Source: Metabacillus halosaccharovorans (GTDB lineage Bacteria > Bacillota > Bacilli > Bacillales > Bacillaceae). Taken from it: a stretch of 64,000 nucleotides of DNA. Position numbers and translations under genes: made by a program. The stretch lies in the NCBI RefSeq assembly GCF_002019635.1, contig NZ_KV917371.1, positions 310,001 to 374,000 on the forward strand. Reading direction: 5' to 3'. Below are positions 48,326-56,650 of this stretch, piece by piece (the stretch's first letter is position 1; each line of letters begins with the position of its first letter). Below the pieces are notes generated by a model that saw only the letters and a list, made by a program, of their open reading frames with translations, had not been told where the DNA came from and ran no database searches.

Positions 48326-49333
48326 ATGAGCAATACATACAAAAAGTCATGGTTATCATTATTTTTACTAAGCTTCACTCTTCTTATTCTTGCTGCATGT
48401 GGTAATAACAATGAAGAAACAACTGATTCTCAAGGTGCTAAAGATGGAAGTGATACACCTGCAGAAGAAACATATACAGTTGAACATGCTATGGGTACTA
48501 CTGAAATTACTGGTACTCCGGAAAAAGTAGTCATCTTAACGAATGAAGGAACGGAAGCTCTTCTGGCAATGGGAGTAACTCCGGTTGGCGCTGTTCAATC
48601 TTGGCTTGGTGAGCCTTGGTATGATCATATTTCAGATCAAATGACTGATGTTCAAGTGGTTGGTACTGAGAGTGAAGTAAATGTGGAAGCCATTGCTGCA
48701 CTAAAACCTGATTTAATTATCGGAAATAAAATGCGTCAAGAAAAAGTATACGAACAACTAAAGGCTATTGCACCAACTGTTTTCTCTGAGACATTAAGAG
48801 GTGACTGGCAGGAAAACTTTAATTTATATGCAAAAGCACTAAATCGTGAAGAAGAAGGCAAAAAGATCATTACTGAATTTGAATCAAGAATTACATCTTT
48901 GAAGGATTCACTAGGCGATAAAGTAAATCAGGAAGTTTCTGTTGTACGCTTTATGGCAGGTATGACAAGAGTTTATTATACTGATACATTTTCTGGAGTC
49001 ATTTTTGACAAGCTTGGATTAAAACATTCAAGTTCGGTTCAAGAGTTATTTAAGGATAATCCAGATGATTTATTTATGCGTGAAGTTGGCAAAGAAATTA
49101 TTCCACAATTAGATGCTGATATTCTATTCTACTTCACCTACGCACCACCCGGTGATACTGAAGCAACTAAAACGGAAGAAGAATGGACAAACGATTCTCT
49201 ATGGAAAAACCTAGAAGTGGTGAAAGCGGAAAAAGCATATAAAGTTGATGATGCAATTTGGAATACTGCCGGTGGGGTCATTGCAGCTAACTTACTTTTA
49301 GATGATATTGAAAAAAAATTGATTGCTGAATAA
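48326..49333 (+). CDS. Iron-siderophore ABC transporter substrate-binding lipoprotein
   Basis: A 335-residue FecB/FepB-type lipoprotein. The signal peptide ends at LAAC (Cys25). The siderophore-binding domain follows, with PEKVVILTNEGTEALLAMG and LKPDLIIGNK. The start is Met 48326 with GGAGGT 7 nt upstream; the frame open to 48293 runs through the Fur box. It is transcribed divergently from the permeases. The ligand, perhaps a citrate-type siderophore as for YfiY, is not settled by sequence. Confidence 0.92.
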   Translation: MSNTYKKSWLSLFLLSFTLLILAACGNNNEETTDSQGAKDGSDTPAEETYTVEHAMGTTEITGTPEKVVILTNEGTEALLAMGVTPVGAVQSWLGEPWYDHISDQMTDVQVVGTESEVNVEAIAALKPDLIIGNKMRQEKVYEQLKAIAPTVFSETLRGDWQENFNLYAKALNREEEGKKIITEFESRITSLKDSLGDKVNQEVSVVRFMAGMTRVYYTDTFSGVIFDKLGLKHSSSVQELFKDNPDDLFMREVGKEIIPQLDADILFYFTYAPPGDTEATKTEEEWTNDSLWKNLEVVKAEKAYKVDDAIWNTAGGVIAANLLLDDIEKKLIAE

Positions 49334-49336
49334 GAT

Positions 49337-49372
49337 AAAAGGCGGCTAACAATGTTGGCTGTCTTTTATTTA
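49337..49372 (+). terminator. Terminator of the binding-protein gene
   Basis: A 14-bp stem with G-U pairs (49337-49350 with 49354-49367) and a 3-nt loop ends in TTTTATTTAT. Confidence 0.8.
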
Positions 49373-49451
49373 TGTTTAACTTTTTGTTTTTTCTTCATTA
49401 AAAAAGGGGAAAATAGCAATATCCTAAACATAAAATGGGAGATGAGCTATC

Positions 49452-50177
49452 TTGCTTCAGGCAGCTTTTTGGGGTGCTTTTGCCGGATCACCCATCTTCT
49501 TTGGAGCGTTGGTAGGGCTTTTCACCAATCTTCCTAAGAAGATAACCGGATTGATTATGTCATTTGGTACAGGTGTATTAATAGGAGCTGCTTCATTTGA
49601 ATTGTTGACAGAAGCAGTAAATGTAGGTGGTTTATGGGCAACATCACTTGGATTTCTTTCCGGAGCCTTAGTTTTCACTTTTTCTGAGGCAATTATTTCA
49701 AAAAAAGGAGGAAGTGAACGAAAGCGATCAAAAAAGAGATCTGAAAATCATTCCGGTTTATCAATCTTTATCGGGACAATTATTGACGCCGTTCCGGAAT
49801 CGATTATTATTGGAGTAAGTTTACTTGAACAGGGAACGGTTAGCTACTTAATGGTTATTGCTGTTTTAATTAGTAATTTTCCTGAGGGTCTTTCAAGTAC
49901 TGTTGGATTGAAACATGATGGCTATAAACGTAAGAAAATATTGCTTATGTGGCTAATCGTTGTGTGTCTTTCATCCATTAGCTCTTTATTAGGTTTTGCA
50001 CTTCTTCAACATGCACCAAGTCACTTTGTTTCAATTATTTCTGCTTTTGCAGCTGGCGGAATTTTTGCGATGGTTTCTTCAACAATGATGCCTGAAGCAT
50101 TTGAGGAAGGTGGTGCAGTTGTAGGCTTCGTTGCTTCATTAGGTCTCTTGGCTTCATTGTTTTTGGCAAGCATATAA
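49452..50177 (+). CDS. ZIP family metal transporter
   Basis: A 241-residue membrane protein with about eight helices, resembling ZupT-like ZIP permeases. The conserved metal-site helices are visible: GTIIDAVPESIIIG (helix 4) and SNFPEGLSS (helix 5). A basic loop KKGGSERKRSKKR is at about residue 80-95. The start is TTG at 49452, with GGGAGATGAG upstream. Zn2+, Fe2+ or Mn2+ are likely ions. No Fur box of its own is visible, but read-through from the iron locus is possible. Confidence 0.85.
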   Translation: MLQAAFWGAFAGSPIFFGALVGLFTNLPKKITGLIMSFGTGVLIGAASFELLTEAVNVGGLWATSLGFLSGALVFTFSEAIISKKGGSERKRSKKRSENHSGLSIFIGTIIDAVPESIIIGVSLLEQGTVSYLMVIAVLISNFPEGLSSTVGLKHDGYKRKKILLMWLIVVCLSSISSLLGFALLQHAPSHFVSIISAFAAGGIFAMVSSTMMPEAFEEGGAVVGFVASLGLLASLFLASI

Positions 50178-50184
50178 ACGATTA

Positions 50185-50226
50185 AAAGGGGCATCTCCAA
50201 ATTAAAATGGAGACCCCTTCTTTTAT
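50185..50226. terminator. Bidirectional terminator between the ZIP gene and ktrB
   Basis: A stem of 14 and 12 nt arms (50186-50199 with 50208-50219) with T tracts on both sides lies between convergent stop codons. Confidence 0.85.
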
Positions 50227-51546
50227 TTATCCAGTTAAAATATCTTCTTCGGGATAACGAATCTTTTCTTTTGATGGTGTTGCTAAAGAAAACATTAAGG
50301 TTAATGGACCAAGTTTGCCCAAGATCATAATGAAGATAATAAGCTGTTTTCCAACAGATGATAGTGTCACTGTGAGCCCTGCAGAAAGACCGACCGTACC
50401 AAAGGCTGATACCACTTCAAACATGATATCAATAAATGAAGCATTTCTCTCTGTTAAATTTAATAGCAAGATACCAAGAATAACAAATACGATACTTATC
50501 ATTGAAATTGCGAGAGCTTTCAAGAGAAAGGATGTATTTATTGTTCTTTTTAATACAACAATATCATTTTTCCCTCTTAAAAAGCTTATAGTCGCTAGTG
50601 CTATAATTAAGGCTGTCGTTAATTTAATTCCTCCGCCGGTAGATCCGCTACCTGCTCCGATAAACATTAAAATAATGATAAAAAACAATGTTGTTTCATC
50701 CATGCTTCCAATATCAATTGTATTAAATCCGGCAGTTCTAGGTGAAACAGCTTGGAAATAAGATGCCCAAAGCTTGTCTTTTAATGTGAAATGACCCAGT
50801 GTTTCAGGGTTACTATATTCCATACAAAAGATAAACAGCATTGCAACAATATTAATAATAAGAGTGCCAATAATCATCAATTTAGTATGAAGTGATAGTT
50901 TTTTGAACTTTCTCTTTTTCCACACATCGACTAAAACAGTAAAACCAATTCCTCCAATGATAAATAATATTGATATAACAATATTCACTAAAGGATCTCC
51001 TACATATTGCATAAGATTATCTGACCAAAGTGCAAAACCTGCATTGTTAAAAGCTGAGATTGAATGAAAAAAGCTAAAAAACAACCCCTTAGTCCATCCG
51101 AATTGCGGGACCCACCGAATAGAAAGGAAGATCATCGCAATAAGTTCAATCGTAATCGAAAATACAAACAAGTATTTCACCAGCTTAATAATTCCACCAA
51201 CTGATGTTTGGTTTAAAGCATGTTGCATAAGCAATCTTTCTTTAAGTCCTATCTTCTTTCCTACCATCATGTAAATTAACACGGCAAATGACATGATTCC
51301 AAGACCGCCAACTTGAATAAGCACGGCAATAATAAACTGACCAAAGGTTGTAAAGGTTGTAGCCGGATCTACTGTTGCAAGACCTGTTACCGTCATCGCT
51401 GAGGTACTAATGAATAATGCATCTACCCATTTAATCCCCTCATGAGTAGAGAACGGTAACTTTAAAACACATGTTCCTACTGTTATCGACACAACAAAAA
51501 CAAGTACCAGCAACTGTGAGGGATTCAATTTAATGAATTTTTTCAC
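50227..51546 (-). CDS. ktrB: K+ uptake membrane subunit KtrB (TrkH family)
   Basis: A 439-residue K+ channel-like transporter with four M1-P-M2 repeats. The filter glycines are in TSAMTVTGLA, SISAFNNAGFAL, AVSPRTAGFNT and VVSAFGTVGLSAG. The start is the GTG at 51546, one base after the ktrA stop codon. The longer frame to 51594 lies inside ktrA. With KtrA it forms KtrAB. Confidence 0.92.
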   Translation of the reverse strand: MKKFIKLNPSQLLVLVFVVSITVGTCVLKLPFSTHEGIKWVDALFISTSAMTVTGLATVDPATTFTTFGQFIIAVLIQVGGLGIMSFAVLIYMMVGKKIGLKERLLMQHALNQTSVGGIIKLVKYLFVFSITIELIAMIFLSIRWVPQFGWTKGLFFSFFHSISAFNNAGFALWSDNLMQYVGDPLVNIVISILFIIGGIGFTVLVDVWKKRKFKKLSLHTKLMIIGTLIINIVAMLFIFCMEYSNPETLGHFTLKDKLWASYFQAVSPRTAGFNTIDIGSMDETTLFFIIILMFIGAGSGSTGGGIKLTTALIIALATISFLRGKNDIVVLKRTINTSFLLKALAISMISIVFVILGILLLNLTERNASFIDIMFEVVSAFGTVGLSAGLTVTLSSVGKQLIIFIMILGKLGPLTLMFSLATPSKEKIRYPEEDILTG

Positions 51547-51547
51547 T

Positions 51548-52204
51548 TTACATACCAGACTCTTCAAAATTAATAATATCTTTATTTTTACCAATTATCA
51601 GTAAGACATCACCTACTGTAATCCGTTCGTCATCTGAAGGTGATACACAAATGTCTTCTCCTCTTTGAATACCAACAATATTACAGCCATATTTAGAAGG
51701 GATATTTAAATCATAAATTGTCTTATTACATAGTTTTTTTGTCGCAACGACTTCTACAAGACTGTACTCCCTTGATAACTCTATATAATCAATCATTTTT
51801 TCAGATATAATATGATGGGCAATTCGCTTTGCCATATCCCGCTCAGGATGAATCACTCGGTTTACACCAATTTTATCTAATACCTTTTGATGGTAGTCAT
51901 TTTGAGCCTTTGCCCATACTTGCGGAATGCCTAGATCTTTTAAAATGAGAGATGTTAAAATACTTGCTTCAATATCATCACCAAATGATACGAATGCATG
52001 GTCCACATTTCGAACCCCCAGCTGTTTTAAGATCGTTTCATCTATGGCATTTGCGCTTACTGCATGTGTCGCATAAGCAGCATACTGTTGGACTTTTTCC
52101 TCACTCTTATCAATCGCAAGAACCTCAATTCCAAGCTCATGAAACTCCTTTACAAGACTTCCACCAAAACGACCTAAGCCAAATACTGCAAATTGCTTCT
52201 TCAC
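51548..52204 (-). CDS. ktrA: K+ uptake regulatory subunit KtrA (RCK/TrkA)
   Basis: A 218-residue cytosolic ring protein. RCK-N with the nucleotide motif AVFGLGRFGGSLV binds ATP/ADP; the C-terminal RCK-C domain (about 135-218) binds c-di-AMP in homologues. The start is GTG 52204 behind AAGGAA; the TTG at 52222 is less likely. It lies behind a c-di-AMP riboswitch, as ktrA (yuaA) does in B. subtilis, so this is KtrAB rather than KtrCD. Confidence 0.93.
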   Translation of the reverse strand: MKKQFAVFGLGRFGGSLVKEFHELGIEVLAIDKSEEKVQQYAAYATHAVSANAIDETILKQLGVRNVDHAFVSFGDDIEASILTSLILKDLGIPQVWAKAQNDYHQKVLDKIGVNRVIHPERDMAKRIAHHIISEKMIDYIELSREYSLVEVVATKKLCNKTIYDLNIPSKYGCNIVGIQRGEDICVSPSDDERITVGDVLLIIGKNKDIINFEESGM

Positions 52205-52290
52205 AAAAATTCCTTCTTTCAATGCATAATGTAGTCAGTTACTAATGTCTTGTTAAAACAATGTGTACACATATGTTTCAAAACAACCCA

Positions 52291-52325
52291 AAAAGACACA
52301 AGGGTAGTGAGTCCCTGTGTCTTTT
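52291..52325 (-). terminator. Expression-platform terminator of the c-di-AMP riboswitch
   Basis: A long stem (52291-52304 with 52313-52325, one bulge) followed on the minus strand by a U-rich run lies between the aptamer and ktrA. Confidence 0.88.
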
Positions 52326-52345
52326 CATAAGCACATGGTCAACCC

Positions 52346-52490
52346 TTTAACGCTTACGGAGTTAGCTGTCGGATTCGGGCAAAAGAGTAGCCCTACAAAC
52401 CATCGATTAAGATGTTTGATTCACCCCAAGTCTGTTAAGACACTTTCATGGGTCCCCCGCTCCTATTTTTATAGGATTAAGCGATCTTTG
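52346..52490 (-). promoter_or_regulatory. c-di-AMP riboswitch (ydaO/yuaA class)
   Basis: Minus-strand blocks AUCGCUUAAUCC, GGAGCGGGGGACCCA, GGGGUGAAUC, AGGGCUACUC, CCGAAUCCGACAGCUAACUC and CGUAAGCG occur in consensus order. P1 pairs CGCUUA (52478-52483) with UAAGCG (52351-52356). c-di-AMP should shut off ktrAB, adding to control of the KtrA protein by the same nucleotide. Confidence 0.95.
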
Positions 52491-52726
52491 ATCATCTATT
52501 CTTTTTTTGTTTGAAAACGTGCTTTTCTTAATAAGTAGTCGACTAACTTAATGATTCATATTATTTATGAATGTAATCTTACTCCCCTCACCAATCAATC
52601 GTAAAGCATGAAAAAGTTCATTTTTTGATAATATTTGTTCAAAATCACGCAATTAATCGTTTACATCTATTGTTTTCTTATTCAATCGTCTTATTTTATT
52701 CTTTTCCTAGGATATATTTTACAAAA
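52491..52726. other. AT-rich gap between the ktrA leader and tatA terminator
   Basis: No convincing gene. It must contain the ktrA promoter on the minus strand. Small frames here are low-complexity, Phe/Ile-rich and lack ribosome sites. Confidence 0.5.
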
Positions 52727-52758
52727 CAAAAAAAGACACAAGCATCATCTGCTGTGTC
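52727..52758 (-). terminator. Terminator of tatA
   Basis: Stem GACACA-AGCA / TGCT-GTGTC with one bulge, followed on the minus strand by seven T. Confidence 0.82.
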
Positions 52759-52766
52759 CATATCAT

Positions 52767-52943
52767 TTAGTGATTACTTTTTTTATTCGCAGGCTCCTCA
52801 TCATCCATAAGGCCCTTTGTAGCATTTTTAAATTCTCTAAGTGTTTTACCAGCTGCTTTTCCCAGTTCTGGTAATTTTTTTGGTCCAAATAATAATAAAG
52901 CGACAAACAAGATAAGTAAGATTTCACCGAAACCCAAATTCAT
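52767..52943 (-). CDS. tatA: Twin-arginine translocase subunit TatA
   Basis: A 58-residue protein: [20 protein letters not shown], then [20 protein letters not shown] and [18 protein letters not shown]. One membrane helix, the FGP hinge at 19-21 and an amphipathic helix are typical of TatA. It forms the export pore with TatC, but no tatC is adjacent. Similar to TatAc-type orphans; which TatC it serves is unknown. Confidence 0.93.
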   Translation of the reverse strand: MNLGFGEILLILFVALLLFGPKKLPELGKAAGKTLREFKNATKGLMDDEEPANKKSNH

Positions 52944-53022
52944 GTGAACACTTCTTTCTTAAAGAGTGATAGACTTTACCTAAAATTATAAATGAATCTT
53001 ATTATAGAATCAAAATAACTTT

Positions 53023-54219
53023 TTAGATTTTTCTAACTTGAAAATAAAAAAGAAGTGAAATAAATAGACCAATGATAACAGCTGTTGGAACAATGATGGA
53101 TAAATGAAGGTCCTCTTTCTTATCATTTACCACTTCTTCATTTGTAACGATCTCACTTTTCATTTGTTCATTTTTCTCTTTATTTTCAACTTGATCAAGT
53201 TCTACTTCTTTTATAATCCTTTGATCCTCACCCTTGACGATAAGCTCACCAGATGGACTTACCTCTTTTTCAATCGTTTCTCCCTTTCGTTTTGTAAACG
53301 ATGTATCTTCTGTAACCAGGAAGGAATGATCAAATCCATCTGTAAATTTTTCGTTTTTTAGTACAAGATCTGTTTCAAAGTGTTCAAAACCATAATCCAA
53401 TAAGGTGATCGTGTCATCGTAGGATTGCTGACTGTACATTGAATTTAGCGTAACAGCAATCAAACTTATATTCTCTCGTTCAGCTGTTGTGACAAGAGTG
53501 AATCCCGCTTCCTGGACAAACCCGTTTTTTCCACCTGCGATTCCTTCATACTCCTTGTCTCTTACCATTTCGTGATGATTAATAAGAGTTGTATCCCAAC
53601 TCTCTCCATCCCATTTCAATTCACTCGTTTGAAAAATGTCTCTAAATGTTTGATTTTGTATAGCATATTGCGTAATTTTGGCCATATCCTCTGCTGTTGT
53701 TAAATGATCTGGTTCATGAAGTCCATGCGGGTTTGAGAAATGGGTATTTTCTACTCCCACTTCTTGTTGTAAAAATTCATTAAAATCTTCGGTAAATTGT
53801 TCAACAGAACCACTAAGATGTTCTGCAATCGCAACTCCTGCATCATTTCCCGAATTAATAACTAAGCCTTGGATTAACTTTTTTAATGGAACCTGTTCAC
53901 CTGCTTCCAGGTAAACTCTCGTACCATCCACATTTCTTGCATTCTCACTAACAGTCACAAGATCATTTATATTCCCTTTTTCAATTGCATATATGGCTGT
54001 AGCAATTTTCGTTATACTTGCCGGTGGAAGCTTCTCTTTACTATTTTTTTCGTAAAGGACCTCTCCTGAATCAGCATCAATCAGAACAACAGCTTCACTA
54101 TAAAGCTGTAAATTCTTATTCTCCATGTTTGCGGCAGCATCCACTTCCATGGTTTTTGGCAATATAAATGAGCATATGACGAAAGCAATCAGAACATACT
54201 TAAGGTAGAATTTTTTCAT
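53023..54219 (-). CDS. D-alanyl-D-alanine carboxypeptidase (S11 penicillin-binding protein)
   Basis: A 398-residue membrane-anchored low-molecular-weight PBP. Signal peptide to about residue 31; the nucleophile is in SITK, the second motif is SGN, and the third is KNG (GGKNGF) where KTG is usual. A Glu/Lys-rich linker and a C-terminal helix (about 374-394) anchor it. It trims the terminal D-Ala of muropeptides. The start is Met 54219 with AGGAG 7 nt upstream. Not identical to DacA/DacF; no symbol assigned. Confidence 0.9.
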   Translation of the reverse strand: MKKFYLKYVLIAFVICSFILPKTMEVDAAANMENKNLQLYSEAVVLIDADSGEVLYEKNSKEKLPPASITKIATAIYAIEKGNINDLVTVSENARNVDGTRVYLEAGEQVPLKKLIQGLVINSGNDAGVAIAEHLSGSVEQFTEDFNEFLQQEVGVENTHFSNPHGLHEPDHLTTAEDMAKITQYAIQNQTFRDIFQTSELKWDGESWDTTLINHHEMVRDKEYEGIAGGKNGFVQEAGFTLVTTAERENISLIAVTLNSMYSQQSYDDTITLLDYGFEHFETDLVLKNEKFTDGFDHSFLVTEDTSFTKRKGETIEKEVSPSGELIVKGEDQRIIKEVELDQVENKEKNEQMKSEIVTNEEVVNDKKEDLHLSIIVPTAVIIGLFISLLFYFQVRKI

Positions 54220-54403
54220 GATGCTACTCCTATACTTTATCGTTCTTATTCTTTCTTGAATAGAATAACAAGCCCTAACTGAAAAAAGCAATGTCAGTAT
54301 TTTGAAACTAACCCTACTTATTTCCTACTAGTAATTGAGGGATTGACTCTCACAAAAAGAGAATTTATACTATAGACTGACGAACGTAAGGAAGGTTGAT
54401 AAT

Positions 54404-54997
54404 ATGTCTGCTTCTAAAATTAAAAAGGCTGCTTTAATTCAATTTGCACAAAATGGTTATGATGGCACATCTCTTGCAACTATTGCCAAAGATGTCGGCA
54501 TAAAAAAACAATCCATTTATGCACATTTTGCTGGTAAAGACGAATTATATTTCACGATACTCGAAGAAGTAATCATAGATGAAAAACAATATTTACAAGA
54601 TTATTTTTCAAGTTATCACACACTATCATTACATGATAAGCTTTTTCAGTTTTTATCTGACTATGGCAAACGCTATGAGACACATCCATCCACCATGTTT
54701 TTGTTAAGAAACGCTTTTCTTCCCCCCTCCCATTTGTATGAGCAAATGATGGAGAAGGTGTATCAATATTTAGATGGTATCGAGCTTCTTTTGTTTCAGT
54801 ATTTAGAGGCGCAACGAACGGCTTTTCAAGTATCGGTGGAAGAAGTAGCCATTTCCTATATCGCACTTATTGATTCCCTTCAAATTGAGCTTCTATATAG
54901 TGGAAGAGATCGATTTCAAAGAAGACTTCATGCTTCCTGGAACATTTTTTGGAGAGGAATTACGGTTCAAAAGGAGGAAGAACACAAAAATGAATAA
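54404..54997 (+). CDS. TetR-family regulator of the SMR pair (YvdT-like)
   Basis: A 197-residue repressor. The N-terminal helix-turn-helix is TSLATIAKDVGIKKQSIYAH (about residues 24-43). The C-terminal ligand domain is variable. It overlaps the first SMR gene by 8 nt, so regulator and pump are one operon, as in B. subtilis yvdT-yvdS-yvdR. The inducer is unknown. Confidence 0.9.
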   Translation: MSASKIKKAALIQFAQNGYDGTSLATIAKDVGIKKQSIYAHFAGKDELYFTILEEVIIDEKQYLQDYFSSYHTLSLHDKLFQFLSDYGKRYETHPSTMFLLRNAFLPPSHLYEQMMEKVYQYLDGIELLLFQYLEAQRTAFQVSVEEVAISYIALIDSLQIELLYSGRDRFQRRLHASWNIFWRGITVQKEEEHKNE

Positions 54998-55334
54998 GTA
55001 TTGGTTTCTTGTCTATATATCAACATTTTTTGAGGTTAGTTGGGTAACAGGGTTAAAGCATGCTACAACTGGCTTGGAGTGGGCTGGTACCGTGATATGT
55101 ATTTTCGTGAGTTTTTATTTATTAATTACTGCAACTAAAAAGCTTCCGATTAGTACTGTGTATGCAGTGTTTACAGGGTTGGGAGCTGCTGGTACAGTCA
55201 TTGTCGAGCTTGTCCTCTTTTCAAGTGAGGTAAACTGGTTAAAGCTTATATTATGTGCTGTCCTCATTACAGGGGTTGTTGGCTTAAAAATGGTTACTAC
55301 TGAACCTGGTCAGCCTGTGAAAGGAGAGAACTAA
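54990..55334 (+). CDS. SMR family efflux subunit 1 (YvdS-like)
   Basis: A 114-residue four-helix small multidrug resistance protein. The essential membrane Glu is in FFEVSWVTGLK (Glu13). The start is Met 54990 inside the end of tetR; AAGGAGG is 12 nt upstream. The reading frame open to 54870 is only tetR shadow. It pairs with subunit 2, as in heteromeric SMR pumps. Confidence 0.9.
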   Translation: MNKYWFLVYISTFFEVSWVTGLKHATTGLEWAGTVICIFVSFYLLITATKKLPISTVYAVFTGLGAAGTVIVELVLFSSEVNWLKLILCAVLITGVVGLKMVTTEPGQPVKGEN

Positions 55335-55335
55335 G

Positions 55336-55653
55336 ATGGATTGGTTTTTTCTAATTTTAGCCGGTCTCTGTGAAGTAGCAGGTGTTGCTGCAATTGCCCG
55401 TTTCAATGAGAAAAAGAATCTTTTAAATGGACTATTTCTGGTCTTAGGGTTTGGTACGAGCTTTTTGTTGTTAACGTTCGCGTTAGAAACGATTTCTATG
55501 GGAACCGCTTATGCTGTTTGGACAGGAATCGGAACAGCTGGTAGTGCACTATTTGGTATTTTGTTCTTAAAAGAACCTGCAGAATGGAAACGCGTTTTGT
55601 TTATTGCTTTGATCATATCCGCGACTGTTGGATTAAAGTTTTTGCCATCTTAA
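55336..55653 (+). CDS. SMR family efflux subunit 2 (YvdR-like)
   Basis: A 105-residue SMR protein with Glu in LCEVAGVAA (Glu12) and the AYAVWTGIGTAG loop. It starts 1 nt after subunit 1 ends, with AAGGAGAG upstream. The pair could export quaternary ammonium compounds or guanidinium; the sequence does not decide. Confidence 0.9.
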   Translation: MDWFFLILAGLCEVAGVAAIARFNEKKNLLNGLFLVLGFGTSFLLLTFALETISMGTAYAVWTGIGTAGSALFGILFLKEPAEWKRVLFIALIISATVGLKFLPS

Positions 55654-55672
55654 ATATTGTTTAGGAATTCAT

Positions 55673-55716
55673 GAGTAGGAAGACAGCGTATAAACGACTG
55701 CCATCCTACTCTTTTA
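55673..55716. terminator. Terminator between the SMR pair and the DUF2935 gene
   Basis: GAGTAGGA...GACAG pairs with CTG...TCCTACTC (55673-55686 with 55698-55711), followed by TTTTAT. It lies between convergent genes. Confidence 0.75.
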
Positions 55717-56505
55717 TATTCTGGGTTTTGTCGGATCACAGGATGGCATTTTAGTTTGAGCCGATTCCGCCACCTTCATTAAGTAATAACATTCCTCTCT
55801 CATCATATGATCTGCCATCAAAGGTGAAAACGTGCTGAGCATTTCCTTATTCAGCTCCATTTCTTCAACTTCAGCCAAGAATCCTCTAAACAACTCAATT
55901 TCAAGCTGAACTTCTTTATTCATTCTTGTTAACGCAGGAAATGAATCAATATTAGCTCGTAAGTATCCCGATAACTCGACCGCTTTTATATAAAACTCTT
56001 CAAATTCTTTTACATATTCATTACTTTTCCGTTTTAATTTTTTTTCGGTTGCATCTAATTCATCGGAAATAGCTCCTGCATGGCCTGCAGCATCTAATAG
56101 CCACAATAAGTGATGATGCAGCTCGTGAAAGATTGGTGGTGCTTCCTTTCTTTTTAAATAAGAGAGAACAAGTAAATATTCTTCGAGCTCATTCACCATA
56201 TGATTAATAAAGGTAGGTGTGAGATGAATCTTTATTTCCCCTGAAATATGTCTTTTAATGATTGAAAGCTTAAACTCACGAAATTCCTTAGCATACTCCT
56301 CAGCTTCTAATGTTAAGGATGTTAGATTAGATTGTTCTCTTGATTTTTTTAATAAGGTATCAAATATATCTCTAAATCTCTTCGCTTTTTCAATATCCTG
56401 TGTTTCCATTACAACCAATGATTCCAGAATAAATCTTGCATGGTCCCCGAGTACCTGTAGCCAAAATTGATGTTCAAATGCTGCAGCTTCCTCAAATGTT
56501 TTCAT
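55714..56505 (-). CDS. DUF2935 family protein (ferritin-like helical, putative metal-binding)
   Basis: A 263-residue all-helical protein with two DUF2935 repeats and many conserved Glu/His (FEHQFWLQVLGDHARFI; FHELHHHLLWLLDAAGHAGA; LMADHMMREECYYL). Such ligand spacing suggests a di-iron or other metal site. The start is Met 56505 behind GAGGAGG. It is divergent from manganese catalase, so an oxidative or spore role is possible. Function not known. Confidence 0.85.
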   Translation of the reverse strand: MKTFEEAAAFEHQFWLQVLGDHARFILESLVVMETQDIEKAKRFRDIFDTLLKKSREQSNLTSLTLEAEEYAKEFREFKLSIIKRHISGEIKIHLTPTFINHMVNELEEYLLVLSYLKRKEAPPIFHELHHHLLWLLDAAGHAGAISDELDATEKKLKRKSNEYVKEFEEFYIKAVELSGYLRANIDSFPALTRMNKEVQLEIELFRGFLAEVEEMELNKEMLSTFSPLMADHMMREECYYLMKVAESAQTKMPSCDPTKPRI

Positions 56506-56650
56506 CTTTTTCCTCCTCTCAACAATCTTCATTTATATGTATGTTTATAGAGCTTGTATTAGTAAAAGGAGAATAAATGAGGAATAGGACAATTTCATCA
56601 AGGAGTATATATATCCATGTTCACACAATATAAACAAGGAGGGTTTCTTC

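Noticed and set aside
52317-52514. A 65-residue plus-strand frame near ktrA
   Set aside because: It is antisense to the c-di-AMP riboswitch.
52635-52874. A hydrophobic 79-residue plus-strand frame
   Set aside because: It is antisense to tatA and otherwise AT-rich noise; the minus strand encodes the real protein.
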